DNA of 13,893 nt, taken from NCBI GenBank assembly GCA_964398365.1, contig CAYNMC010000025.1, forward strand, positions 1-13,893. The letters run 5' to 3'. Both the position numbers and the translations under genes were made by a program. The notes below the pieces were generated by a model. That model was given only the letters and a program-made list of their open reading frames with translations. It searched no databases and had not been told where the DNA came from. The DNA comes from CAYNMC01 sp964398365. GTDB taxonomy: Bacteria; Patescibacteriota; Microgenomatia; UBA1400; CAYNMC01. How positions within the stretch are numbered: the stretch's first letter is position 1; each line of letters starts with the position of its first letter. Positions 5,758 to 12,920 of the stretch are shown one piece after another.

Positions 5758-8361
5758 ATGGTTGAAGATTATCATCCCCAAGAAATTGAAGCAAAATGGC
5801 GCAAGTTTTGGCAGGAAAAGGGAATTGACAAGATTGACCTTTGGCGGGCGAAAAAGCCGTTTTACAACCTAATGATGTATCCCTATCCTTCAGCTGAGGG
5901 CCTGCACGTGGGCAATGTTTATTCTTTTACCGGCGCCGATATTTATGGTCGTTATCAACAAATGAAAGGTTTTGAGGTTTTTGAACCAATAGGATTCGAT
6001 TCTGGCGGTATTCATTCAGAAAATTATGCGCTTAAACTTGGTGTCCATCCAAAAATTCAGATTCCCAAAAATGTCCGTCATTTCCGGCAGCAATTAAAAC
6101 GAATCGGTTGTCGTTACGACTGGGATCATGCCGTTGACGTTATGGATCCGACCTACTATCGTTGGACGCAGTGGCTTTTTATCCAACTTTTTAAAGCCGG
6201 CTTAGCCTACAAAAAGAAAGCCAGCGTTATTTGGTGTCCAGCCTGCAAAACCACCTTATCAGATGAACAGACCGAGAAAAAAAGTCAAAAAGATAAAAAG
6301 GAAGTGCTTACGGTTTGCGAGCGCTGCAAAACGCCAGTGATTAAAAAAGAATTGACTCAGTGGTTTTTGGCAATTACCCAATATGCCGAACGTCTCTTGC
6401 AAAACAGCTACAAACTTGATTGGACCGAGAAAGTTTTGAAAGCCCAACGCCGCTGGTTGGGCAAATCAACCGGTGCAGAAATAAAATTCTTAATTTTTAA
6501 TTCTCAGCTTTCTCTGCGGGTTTTTACGACGCGGCCGGATACTTTACATGGCTGTACCTTTATTTGTCTTAGTCCCGAATATCCTCAACTCGCTCAAATA
6601 GTCCAACCAGCCCAGCAAAAGGCGGTGGCTGCCTACCTTGAGGAAAGTCGGCGCCGCTCAGTATCCGTCTTGACTACAGAAGAGAAAGAAAAAACCGGTG
6701 TCTTTACCGGTGCTTATGCCCTTAATCCGGTTAATGGTCGAAAACTACCGATTTATGTGGCCGATTATGTTTTGACTACCTATGGTTCAGGCGCAGTTAT
6801 GGGAGTGCCTTCCCACGATTCGCGAGATTTCGCCTTTGCCGAAAAATATGGTCTGGAGTTTAAAATGGTGGTTAGCCCCAAAGAAAAAATTAAATTAACT
6901 GGGTGTTATGAAGGCCCGGGTGTTTTGATTAATTCCCAAGAGTGGAACGGTTGGCGTTATCCAGAGGATTTGACTAAGGTTATTGACTGGCTGGAGAAAA
7001 AGGGTATGGGCAAGAGGGCTATCCAATATAAACTGCGCGATTGGTGTGTTTCGCGCCAGCGCTACTGGGGACCGCCAATTCCCATGATTTTTTGCCGCCG
7101 TTGCGCTCAAGCGGGAAGAAGCTGGTATACCTCAAAAGAAGGAGAAGCCTTCCGTTCAAAAATTAAAAATAAATTTAAAAAACTGTTGGTGGAAAACGCC
7201 GGCTGGTATCCTGTTCCTGAGACAGAATTGCCTCTTTTGTTACCTGATACTGATGATTATCTGCCAGGTGAAGCAGAAGGAAAACCACCGCTTGCCCGCT
7301 TACCGGAGTTTGTTAAAACTCGCTGTCCTGCTTGTGGCGGGCCGGCAGAAAGAGAAACAGATGTTTCTGACACCTTTCTTGATAGTTCTTGGTACTTTTT
7401 GGCTTATCCCAATATCGGTACTGCCGAATGGCAGGGGAAAAGATCATCCAAAACCAATAATCTTTGTCCTTTTAATCCTGAATTGATGCGCAAATGGCTG
7501 CCGGTTGACCAGTATACCGGCGGCGCGGAGCATGCGGTTTTACACCTTTTGTATTCGCGCTTTATCACCATGGTCCTTCATGATTTGGGTTATCTGGAAT
7601 TTGAAGAGCCTTTTCCTCATTTTTACGCCCACGGTTTGATTATCAAAGAAGGAGCCAAGATGAGTAAAAGCCGCGGGAATGTTATTAATCCGGACTTTTA
7701 TATAGCCAAGTTTGGGGCCGATACCTTAAGAATGTACCTGATGTTTTTAGGACCTTTTAGTGAGGGAGGGGATTTTCGAGATACGGGCATGGGGGGCATG
7801 TTTAAATTTTTAAGAAGGGTGTGGCGGTTGTTTCAGTCATCGACAAAAACAATGAAGTTAAAAACTGAATTTAGCAACCCACAGGAGGCTTATTGGGTGC
7901 ACAAAACACTCAAGAAGGTAGGGGAGGATATTCAAAAGTTTAAATATAACACCGCCATTGCCGCCATCATGGAGTTGGTGAACTTTTTAGAGAAAGAAAG
8001 AGAAATTTCGTTGAAGGCGAAGCGGATCCTTAATCTGATGCTGGCACCATTTGTACCGTATTTAGCTGAGGAGCTCAACGCACAATTGTCTGGTTTCAGG
8101 GCTAACTTTATTTCCATTCATCAGCAAAGCTGGCCTCAGTATGATCCGCGCCTGATTAAGGAGGAAGAGGTAATCATCGTGGTTCAGGTTAACGGTAAGG
8201 TGCGGGAGAAATTAAAAGTGCCAAAAGCAAAGGCAACTCTTAAAGAAGAGATTGAAAGGCTAGCTAAAAATTCAGAAAGGATTAAAAAATTTCTTGCTGG
8301 TCGGCCAATCCGCCGGACGATTTTTGTACCCGGCAGACTGTTTAACTTTGTTCAAGGTTGA
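5758..8361 (+). CDS. leuS: Leucyl-tRNA synthetase
   Basis: Charges tRNA-Leu with leucine using ATP; cytoplasmic, class I. The protein has 867 residues, the usual bacterial length. Visible features in order: the HIGH-type motif HVGN (50-53); a zinc-ribbon-like Cys pair C160/C163 with C187/C190; the CP1 editing domain with TTRPDTLHGCTF and VMGVPSHDSRDFAFAEKYGL; a second four-Cys region around FCRRC and CPACGG; LDSSWYFLAYPN; the KMSKS loop (634-638); and the C-terminal VVQVNGKVREKL to VPGRLFN segment. All key motifs are intact, so it should be functional and able to edit mischarged tRNA. The start has no SD but has a -10 box seven bases before it. The stop TGA (8359-8361), and apparently the last two or three codons, lie inside a REP copy. 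The gene stands alone, convergent with the sortase gene. Confidence 0.97.
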   Translation: MVEDYHPQEIEAKWRKFWQEKGIDKIDLWRAKKPFYNLMMYPYPSAEGLHVGNVYSFTGADIYGRYQQMKGFEVFEPIGFDSGGIHSENYALKLGVHPKIQIPKNVRHFRQQLKRIGCRYDWDHAVDVMDPTYYRWTQWLFIQLFKAGLAYKKKASVIWCPACKTTLSDEQTEKKSQKDKKEVLTVCERCKTPVIKKELTQWFLAITQYAERLLQNSYKLDWTEKVLKAQRRWLGKSTGAEIKFLIFNSQLSLRVFTTRPDTLHGCTFICLSPEYPQLAQIVQPAQQKAVAAYLEESRRRSVSVLTTEEKEKTGVFTGAYALNPVNGRKLPIYVADYVLTTYGSGAVMGVPSHDSRDFAFAEKYGLEFKMVVSPKEKIKLTGCYEGPGVLINSQEWNGWRYPEDLTKVIDWLEKKGMGKRAIQYKLRDWCVSRQRYWGPPIPMIFCRRCAQAGRSWYTSKEGEAFRSKIKNKFKKLLVENAGWYPVPETELPLLLPDTDDYLPGEAEGKPPLARLPEFVKTRCPACGGPAERETDVSDTFLDSSWYFLAYPNIGTAEWQGKRSSKTNNLCPFNPELMRKWLPVDQYTGGAEHAVLHLLYSRFITMVLHDLGYLEFEEPFPHFYAHGLIIKEGAKMSKSRGNVINPDFYIAKFGADTLRMYLMFLGPFSEGGDFRDTGMGGMFKFLRRVWRLFQSSTKTMKLKTEFSNPQEAYWVHKTLKKVGEDIQKFKYNTAIAAIMELVNFLEKEREISLKAKRILNLMLAPFVPYLAEELNAQLSGFRANFISIHQQSWPQYDPRLIKEEEVIIVVQVNGKVREKLKVPKAKATLKEEIERLAKNSERIKKFLAGRPIRRTIFVPGRLFNFVQG

Positions 8362-8391
8362 TCCTTGAAGGTTGATCCTTAAAAGCCTGTT
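8351..8391. repeat. REP copy D (double core, between leuS and the sortase gene)
   Basis: Two overlapping units share an arm: TTCAAGG-TTGAT-CCTTGAA (8351-8369), then GGTTGATCCTT again (8370-8380), giving a 14-base direct repeat. The right end, AAAAGCCTGTT, is the inverted foot AACAGGCTT. The leuS stop TGA lies in the first core, and the sortase stop TAA (8392-8390) in the TAACAG foot, so both convergent genes end inside the element. Confidence 0.8.
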
Positions 8392-8962
8392 ATTTATCTG
8401 GAAGGAAGGGAAGAGAAGAGATGAGTTTAGCTTTAACGATTAAGCGTTGGGAGTCGAACCAACCGTCGCAGGTAAAGAGAGTGAGGGTGTTGGTGACTGC
8501 TGATTTAAGTTTGATAACTTCTTCGGGCTTAGCGGTTAAGAGAGAAAAAACTTCATAAGTAAATTTTTGGCCGCTTTCATCTTCCAAAACGATTTGATCT
8601 TTGGTCTTAAGCTTTTTGAGATTTCCAAAGAGTCGAGGTTGATTGTGAGCGTAGAGAATGGTGTTGCCGCCTTCGCCTGGGCGACCAGTTTCCGGCAAAT
8701 AAAGAACTGCTTTATCGTCAGTTAGCCAGCGGCCATGGCTTAGCCCACCCAACTTGATTTCCGCTTCTAAGGCCAAAACAGGAATGCTAATTTTACGCGG
8801 TAAAGTGAGAGGATTGACAGGCGGCTGGAAAAGTGGCGGCTGGAAAAACCCAAAAACTTTTTCCTGATAGCGCCAGAGACTGCCTAAAACAAGAAGATAA
8901 ATACCGGCACCAAGCAAAAGATGACTTAAAAGACTTTTTTCAGGTCTTCTTTTTCTTGACAT
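8390..8962 (-). CDS. Sortase (transpeptidase, class D/E-like)
   Basis: A 190-residue membrane-anchored Cys transpeptidase. After a basic N-terminus (MSRKRRPEK), a hydrophobic helix at about 11-30 anchors it with the enzyme outside. The catalytic set is visible: His106 in TILYAHNQP, Cys165 in TLFTC and Arg173 in SQRLIVKAKL, with the usual spacing. Sortases cut a sorting motif after Thr and join the protein to a surface amino group. It overlaps the upstream substrate-like gene by 23 bases and is probably co-transcribed with it, which suggests a dedicated enzyme-substrate pair. The assignment to class D/E rests on the short single-domain form and is not certain. Confidence 0.88.
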   Translation of the reverse strand: MSRKRRPEKSLLSHLLLGAGIYLLVLGSLWRYQEKVFGFFQPPLFQPPVNPLTLPRKISIPVLALEAEIKLGGLSHGRWLTDDKAVLYLPETGRPGEGGNTILYAHNQPRLFGNLKKLKTKDQIVLEDESGQKFTYEVFSLLTAKPEEVIKLKSAVTNTLTLFTCDGWFDSQRLIVKAKLISSLPFLPDK

Positions 8963-9467
8963 GGGTGAGGGTGCCTAAGACGATCAAGCTTAAACCTGTG
9001 ATTTGGAGACCTAACCCGAAGCGGCGGTTGAAATTCCCCGTAGGTGCCATTGCCGCCGCTCCCAGAATTTCTCCCTCTTTGGTTGCCGTGCTAGTTTCTC
9101 CTTGAACTGAGCTGGTTTCAACCCCTCCTTGCCCTCCTTGACTGCCTTGACTTTCACCTTGGCTAGGACTTGAAGGAGGGGTGGGTTGACTTGAAGCGCT
9201 GGGAGTAGGAAAAGAACTAGGGCTGGGTTTAGCTGAGGCACAAGGAGAGGGACAGGGAACTGAGGGTAAAGGGGCTAAAGAAGGTAAGGTTGGCAAAGAA
9301 GGTTTTGGAGGAAGCGAAGGTTGAGGGGGCAGGGCAGGCAAAGTTGGTAACAAGGGACAGTTTGAATCCTGACAGCTGGCCGAGACTTCTTTGACAATGA
9401 GAATAAAAATAAGCAGGGCGGTAAAAAGAGATAAGAAAAGTAATGATTTTAACGGTGGTTTCATCAT
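8940..9467 (-). CDS. Proline-rich surface protein with sortase-type sorting signal
   Basis: A 175-residue protein. The signal peptide or anchor is at about 5-30 (LLFLSLFTALLIFILIV, then SASC). A long Pro/Ser/Leu-rich stretch (36-105), with PxLP-type repeats, is followed by a Gly/Gln/Ser/Thr-rich linker. The C-terminus has the three-part layout of a sortase substrate: MAPTG (140-144), a hydrophobic helix at about 150-168, and a basic tail, KKKK. MAPTG is not the canonical LPxTG, but P-T-G is kept. Cys residues at 32, 37, 72 and 76 might form disulfides. It probably forms an extended stalk on the cell surface. The sortase gene starts within its 3' end, so the two are likely expressed together. 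Confidence 0.75.
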   Translation of the reverse strand: MMKPPLKSLLFLSLFTALLIFILIVKEVSASCQDSNCPLLPTLPALPPQPSLPPKPSLPTLPSLAPLPSVPCPSPCASAKPSPSSFPTPSASSQPTPPSSPSQGESQGSQGGQGGVETSSVQGETSTATKEGEILGAAAMAPTGNFNRRFGLGLQITGLSLIVLGTLTHVKKKKT

Positions 9468-9555
9468 TATTTTAAAAAGTTTAAAGCCTTGTCGCTTAGG
9501 GAGAAGCCAAGCTTAATATTACTTTAATAATATTTTATAAATTTTATTATTACTT

Positions 9556-9583
9556 ATAATATCAAAAGAAGTCAGCTTGTCAA
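9556..9583 (-). promoter_or_regulatory. Promoter of the substrate-sortase operon
   Basis: On the minus strand TTGACA (9583-9578) and TATTAT (9561-9556) are 16 bases apart. Transcription would start near 9549, giving a leader of about 80 AT-rich bases before the ATG at 9467. No SD is evident. Confidence 0.6.
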
Positions 9584-9616
9584 GAGTGGAAAAAGAGAGA
9601 AAATAAAAATTTTTTC

Positions 9617-9646
9617 TTGACAAAGAGAGCGATTTTTTTTGATAAT
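9617..9646 (+). promoter_or_regulatory. Promoter of the comEA-comEC operon (leaderless type)
   Basis: TTGACA (9617-9622) and GATAAT (9641-9646) are 18 bases apart. The in-frame GTG at 9653 follows the -10 by six bases, so the transcript should begin at the start codon. This promoter and the divergent one at 9556-9583 lie back to back, with 33 bases between their -35 boxes. Confidence 0.65.
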
Positions 9647-9652
9647 AATGGC

Positions 9653-10204
9653 GTGTTGGCAAATAAGAATATCTTTATACTCTTGGGTGTTGGTTTGTTG
9701 ATTTTAGGTTTGGTTTTTTTATTGAAACTCTCTAACGAAAGCGCCAAAGTAGAAATTATTTCTTCTGAAGCGGTAGAGTTCCAAGAGCTGGTAGTGGATA
9801 TAGCCGGCGCTGTGGAAAAGCCGGGTGTTTATCGTTTAAAAAGCAACTCGCGGATTAATGATGCTTTAATGCTTGCCGGTGGTTTAGCAGCTGATGCTGA
9901 TCGTGATTGGGTTGCTAAAAATCTTAATTTGGCATCTCCTTTGAAAGACGGTATCAAAATATATATAAAGAGCAAAAACACGCCCACGAACCAAGGAGAA
10001 ACGCTTGGTGACAAGTTAAATATTAACACAGCTTCCTTGGTGGAATTGGAACGTTTACCGGGAATTGGTCAGGTTTTGGCCAAACGGATTCTTGATTATC
10101 GTCAGGAAAATGGACCTTTTAGCGAAATTGATGAGCTGTTAAAAGTTCAAGGAATTTCCGTGGCAACTTTTGAAAAATTTAAAAACCAAATTAGCGCTTG
10201 GTAA
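9653..10204 (+). CDS. comEA: ComEA-like DNA-uptake receptor (SLBB plus helix-hairpin-helix)
   Basis: A 183-residue protein. A membrane helix at 6-26 anchors the N-terminus. An SLBB-type domain covers about 45-106 (VVDIAGAVEKPGVYRL, then INDALMLAGGL), and a double helix-hairpin-helix DNA-binding domain covers 121-183 (LNINTASLVELERLPGIGQVLAKRI, then GPFSEIDELLKVQGI). ComEA binds incoming double-stranded DNA outside the membrane and passes it to ComEC. The frame extends upstream to a TTG at 9617, but that codon is the -35 box, so the GTG at 9653 is preferred. comEC follows after four bases, making an operon with the two ComEC parts. Domain order and length are normal for the family. Confidence 0.92.
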   Translation: MLANKNIFILLGVGLLILGLVFLLKLSNESAKVEIISSEAVEFQELVVDIAGAVEKPGVYRLKSNSRINDALMLAGGLAADADRDWVAKNLNLASPLKDGIKIYIKSKNTPTNQGETLGDKLNINTASLVELERLPGIGQVLAKRILDYRQENGPFSEIDELLKVQGISVATFEKFKNQISAW

Positions 10205-10208
10205 AAGC

Positions 10209-11513
10209 ATGCAATGGCGCTCGGCTTTAATTTTTATCATAGCCCTCTTTTTACTCACTTGGCGTTTTTATGAGCAACAAAATTTAAGTATATACAGGGA
10301 ATTAAAACCGAATTCTAATCTTAGAATTTACGGTAAAATAAAAAAGGTAGATTTCCAAAAAAATGGCTTAATTCTGCAAATTGACAAATATTTTATAAAA
10401 ACTCAGGAAAATCAGATTTACCGCCTCGGGGAGAGAGTCAAAGTGGTTGGCAGATCACAGGCGAGAGTGATAAACGGTTTTTTTAAGCAAATATGGTTGA
10501 TAAATCCAGAAATAATTAAATTCGACCAATTAACGGCTAGGGAACAGAAAAAGTTTAACTATGGCGTTTTTTATTTCCCCATTCACCTTGAGCGCCTGAT
10601 TATTTTTACAGATCTTTTTCGGAATAGGGCACTGGAGTTATATCATAAAATTCTGTCGGAGCCGCAAGCCAGCTTATTAAGCGGCTTGGTGCTTGGTGAG
10701 AGCTTCAATTTTGAGCCGCAACTATGGCAAGGATTGAAAGAAACTGGAACCTTACACTTGGTGGCAGCTTCGGGTATGAACGTGACCTTGGTGACGAAAA
10801 CCGCCTTAAACTTTTTAATCAATTTTTTAACGAGGCGTTTAGCTTATTTTGTTACCTTAGTTTTTATTTTGATATATTGTTTACTGGCTGGCGGTTCGGC
10901 TTCGGTGGTGCGTGCCGGTTTAATGGCAGCTTTAGGTTTTTTGGGTTTGGCTTTTGGCAGGGAGAGCAAGGGAGGTTGGTTGCTTTTTTGGGCAGCAACT
11001 TTTATGCTTCTGATTGAGCCATGGTTGTTGTTTGATGTGAGTTTTCAGTTGTCAGTCAGTGCCATGGCGGGGATAATTTGGCTAAGGCCGTCTTTAGAGA
11101 AATTCTTTCACCTAACTTTAAAAACTTTAATTTTACCTTTAACCGCAAACGTAGGCAAACATCTTGGCACTAACTTGATGATTCAGCGGCCCTTACCTTC
11201 AGAAAGCCTAAAAAAATTTATAGATAAACTCCTTACTCTTCGAACCTCTGTCCTTAATACGCTTCTGGATACCTTTTCCGCTCAACTGGCTACTTTTCCG
11301 ATTCTTTATTTTACCTTTGGTCAACTTCAACCTTTGGCTTTTTTGCCCAATCTCATGGTGATACCAACGGTGGCAATTTTAACAATGATCGGCTTTATAA
11401 TATTAATCTCTGGTTTGATATGTTTACCCTTGACTTATCCTTTGGCTTGGCTGGTTTGGCCGCTGTTGACCTACTTTATTGAAGTGATAAAGTGGTGGGA
11501 GAGATTAATTTAA
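10209..11513 (+). CDS. comEC: ComEC membrane channel part (N-terminal and competence domains)
   Basis: A 434-residue polytopic membrane protein that forms the channel through which single-stranded DNA enters during transformation. After an N-terminal helix (about 6-20) comes an OB-like DUF4131-type soluble region (about 35-110), then the Competence domain with its conserved GLVLGE (159-164) and HLVAASGMNVTLV (183-195), and several further helices with GGSASVVRAGLMA and FQLSVSAMAGI. The C-terminal metallo-beta-lactamase part is absent and is encoded by the next gene. The ATG at 10209 follows the comEA stop by four bases. An upstream in-frame TTG at 10170 would overlap comEA and is less likely. 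No SD is seen. Confidence 0.92.
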   Translation: MQWRSALIFIIALFLLTWRFYEQQNLSIYRELKPNSNLRIYGKIKKVDFQKNGLILQIDKYFIKTQENQIYRLGERVKVVGRSQARVINGFFKQIWLINPEIIKFDQLTAREQKKFNYGVFYFPIHLERLIIFTDLFRNRALELYHKILSEPQASLLSGLVLGESFNFEPQLWQGLKETGTLHLVAASGMNVTLVTKTALNFLINFLTRRLAYFVTLVFILIYCLLAGGSASVVRAGLMAALGFLGLAFGRESKGGWLLFWAATFMLLIEPWLLFDVSFQLSVSAMAGIIWLRPSLEKFFHLTLKTLILPLTANVGKHLGTNLMIQRPLPSESLKKFIDKLLTLRTSVLNTLLDTFSAQLATFPILYFTFGQLQPLAFLPNLMVIPTVAILTMIGFIILISGLICLPLTYPLAWLVWPLLTYFIEVIKWWERLI

Positions 11514-11526
11514 AATTAAGATTTTT

Positions 11527-12417
11527 ATGAATAAAAAACCAGTGGTGATTTTTAGTTTATTATTTTTAGCTAGCTGCTTTTCCTTTATTTTCTTCTGGCC
11601 TGATGACAGTCTTCATTTCATTGCCTGTGATGTCGGTCAAGGCGATGCGCTTTTGATCACCCAAAGTTTTAACCAGATTTTAATTGACGGCGGGCCAAAT
11701 GACAAAGTTTTAGGTTGTCTGGCACGCCATACGCCTTTTTGGGACCGCCGGCTGGAAATGGTAGTTAATACCCATCCCGAGGCGGATCACCTTCGCGGTT
11801 TAATTACTGTTTTATCCCATTATCAAATAGGACAGCTTATTAGCAACAGCCTTTATAACGATACGGATTTATTTGCCCAATTCCACGATTTAGTTTTAAA
11901 AAACAAGATCGAGGTTTACTCGCCAAGACAGGGTGATCGTTTAAGAATAGGTAAGATAGAGTTTGAGGTGCTTTGGCCGGACACGGTTAAAGGTGATTTT
12001 GCTTTATGGCAACAGCCTTTACCCCAAAAAACCACAGTTTTGGGTCAATCAACGGTGAGAGAGAAGTTTAACGACTCAGCGGTAACCCTCTTGCTTAGAT
12101 TTCAGAATTTTACGGCCTTGCTCGCGGCTGATATTCCTCAGAAAGTTGAGCGGCAAATTCTTACTTATTGCCAGCAAGTTAACTGTCAGCGGCCAATCAG
12201 CGTTTTAAAGGTAGCCCATCATGGCAGCAAAACTTCAAGTTCACCGGAGTTCTTGGCTTATTTTAAACCTCAAAAGGCGGTAATTTCTGTGGGTGAAAAT
12301 CGCTGGGGGCATCCGGCACAGGAAGTGATTGATCGACTGTTAAGTTTTGGGAGCGAGATTTTAAGAACCGATCTTCAAGGCGACATCGAGATAACTGCCT
12401 TGAAGGATCAACCTTGA
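11527..12417 (+). CDS. ComEC-type metallo-beta-lactamase domain protein (separate gene)
   Basis: A 296-residue protein equal to the C-terminal part of ComEC/Rec2, thought to degrade the non-transported DNA strand. It shows CDVGQGDALLI (34-44), DGGP, the metal motif THPEADHLRG (82-91), NDSAVTLLL (N182 onward), LLAADI and VAHHGS (229-234). The N-terminus MNKKPVVIFSLLFLASC is either a membrane helix or a signal peptide with a lipobox-like LASC; the hydrophobic residues after the Cys favour a plain anchor. Thirteen bases separate it from the channel gene, so they form one operon. Its last codons and stop TGA (12415-12417) lie in a REP copy. All expected metal ligands appear present. Confidence 0.92.
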   Translation: MNKKPVVIFSLLFLASCFSFIFFWPDDSLHFIACDVGQGDALLITQSFNQILIDGGPNDKVLGCLARHTPFWDRRLEMVVNTHPEADHLRGLITVLSHYQIGQLISNSLYNDTDLFAQFHDLVLKNKIEVYSPRQGDRLRIGKIEFEVLWPDTVKGDFALWQQPLPQKTTVLGQSTVREKFNDSAVTLLLRFQNFTALLAADIPQKVERQILTYCQQVNCQRPISVLKVAHHGSKTSSSPEFLAYFKPQKAVISVGENRWGHPAQEVIDRLLSFGSEILRTDLQGDIEITALKDQP

Positions 12418-12425
12418 AGACTGTT
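12398..12425 (-). repeat. REP copy E (3' end of the comEC-MBL gene)
   Basis: Read on the minus strand: AACAGT foot (12425-12420), CTTCAAGG, loop TTGAT, then CCTTCAAG. The second arm has the other variant of the stem, so only the inner AAGG/CCTT part pairs perfectly. The stop TGA of the upstream gene is within it. Confidence 0.8.
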
Positions 12426-12559
12426 ACAATCCCAACCGATAAACTCATAACTAATATATTTTAACCCAAAATTAAAAATAATCCCGCCACCAAAAGTGTC
12501 GACAGAAACACATCCTAGAGGTGACTAGATAGCACACCTCTTGAAAAACCCTTTCAGTA
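12426..12559. other. Intergenic stretch with a small hairpin
   Basis: No gene is visible. A 7-base inverted repeat AGAGGTG/CACCTCT (12517-12523 and 12535-12541, loop of 11 bases) lies between the plus-strand competence operon and the minus-strand small genes. No T run follows on either strand, so it is not a standard intrinsic terminator. Confidence 0.4.
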
Positions 12560-12766
12560 TCACGAGGTAGCAATATCAAAACTCTTTTTTGCCTCATCCA
12601 AGTGAAACTTGATTGCGGGATTTTTGGGATCAAGTTTTGCGGAAAGTTCTTTAATTTTCTTCCGCAGGTTATCTTCCATTTGGTAAAATTCACTTTGGTG
12701 TTCCGGTGTTTGGGGTCTGACTTCTAAGAACGCTTCGCCCCGCAACAGTCGGAAAAATTCATACAT
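12560..12766 (-). CDS. Small hypothetical protein, helical
   Basis: A 68-residue protein of unrecognised family. It is rich in Lys, Glu and Leu, with likely amphipathic helices in the stretch MEDNLRKKIKELSAKL and in the C-terminal FHLDEAKKSFDIA; no Cys and no membrane segment. The start (ATG at 12766) overlaps the stop of the upstream 51-residue gene by eight bases, which suggests translational coupling. It is probably cytoplasmic. An alternative frame on the same strand (12472-12693) looks unlike a protein. Confidence 0.5.
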   Translation of the reverse strand: MYEFFRLLRGEAFLEVRPQTPEHQSEFYQMEDNLRKKIKELSAKLDPKNPAIKFHLDEAKKSFDIATS

Positions 12767-12914
12767 AATTACAAATTACAAGTTTGGGATAGGCGATGTG
12801 GAGAAATTTTATTTTCTCCGGCGCCTCAACGCTCTCAATTTCATCAAGTATCAACTGATAAATGTTTTTTACCAAACTATAATATTCACTTGGGTTTAGT
12901 TGACTTGACATCAT
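12759..12914 (-). CDS. Small hypothetical protein (51 residues)
   Basis: A short frame from ATG 12914 to TGA 12761-12759. Its composition is protein-like, with an amphipathic stretch NPSEYYSLVKNIYQLILDEI and a Tyr-rich tail; no family is recognised. A TATCAT box (minus strand, 12926-12921) ends six bases before the ATG, matching the leaderless layout of leuS and comEA. It overlaps the following 68-residue gene by eight bases, so both may form a small operon. The second codon is also ATG. Confidence 0.45.
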   Translation of the reverse strand: MMSSQLNPSEYYSLVKNIYQLILDEIESVEAPEKIKFLHIAYPKLVICNYV

Positions 12915-12920
12915 AAAATC

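Noticed and set aside
5758..8361. UGA recoding as in some other Patescibacteria lineages
   Set aside because: Conserved proteins such as leuS and the comEC-MBL protein end properly at TGA, and no in-frame TGA needs to be read through.
9011..9241. Second minus-strand frame within the proline-rich gene
   Set aside because: It has no signal or domain and is a shadow of the repetitive proline-coding sequence.
9617..9652. TTG at 9617 as the comEA start
   Set aside because: The codon is the -35 TTGACA of the promoter; the GTG at 9653 fits the predicted transcript start.
10170..10208. TTG at 10170 as the comEC start
   Set aside because: It would overlap comEA by 35 bases and adds residues that are only the shifted frame of the comEA tail; the ATG at 10209 is adjacent to the comEA stop.
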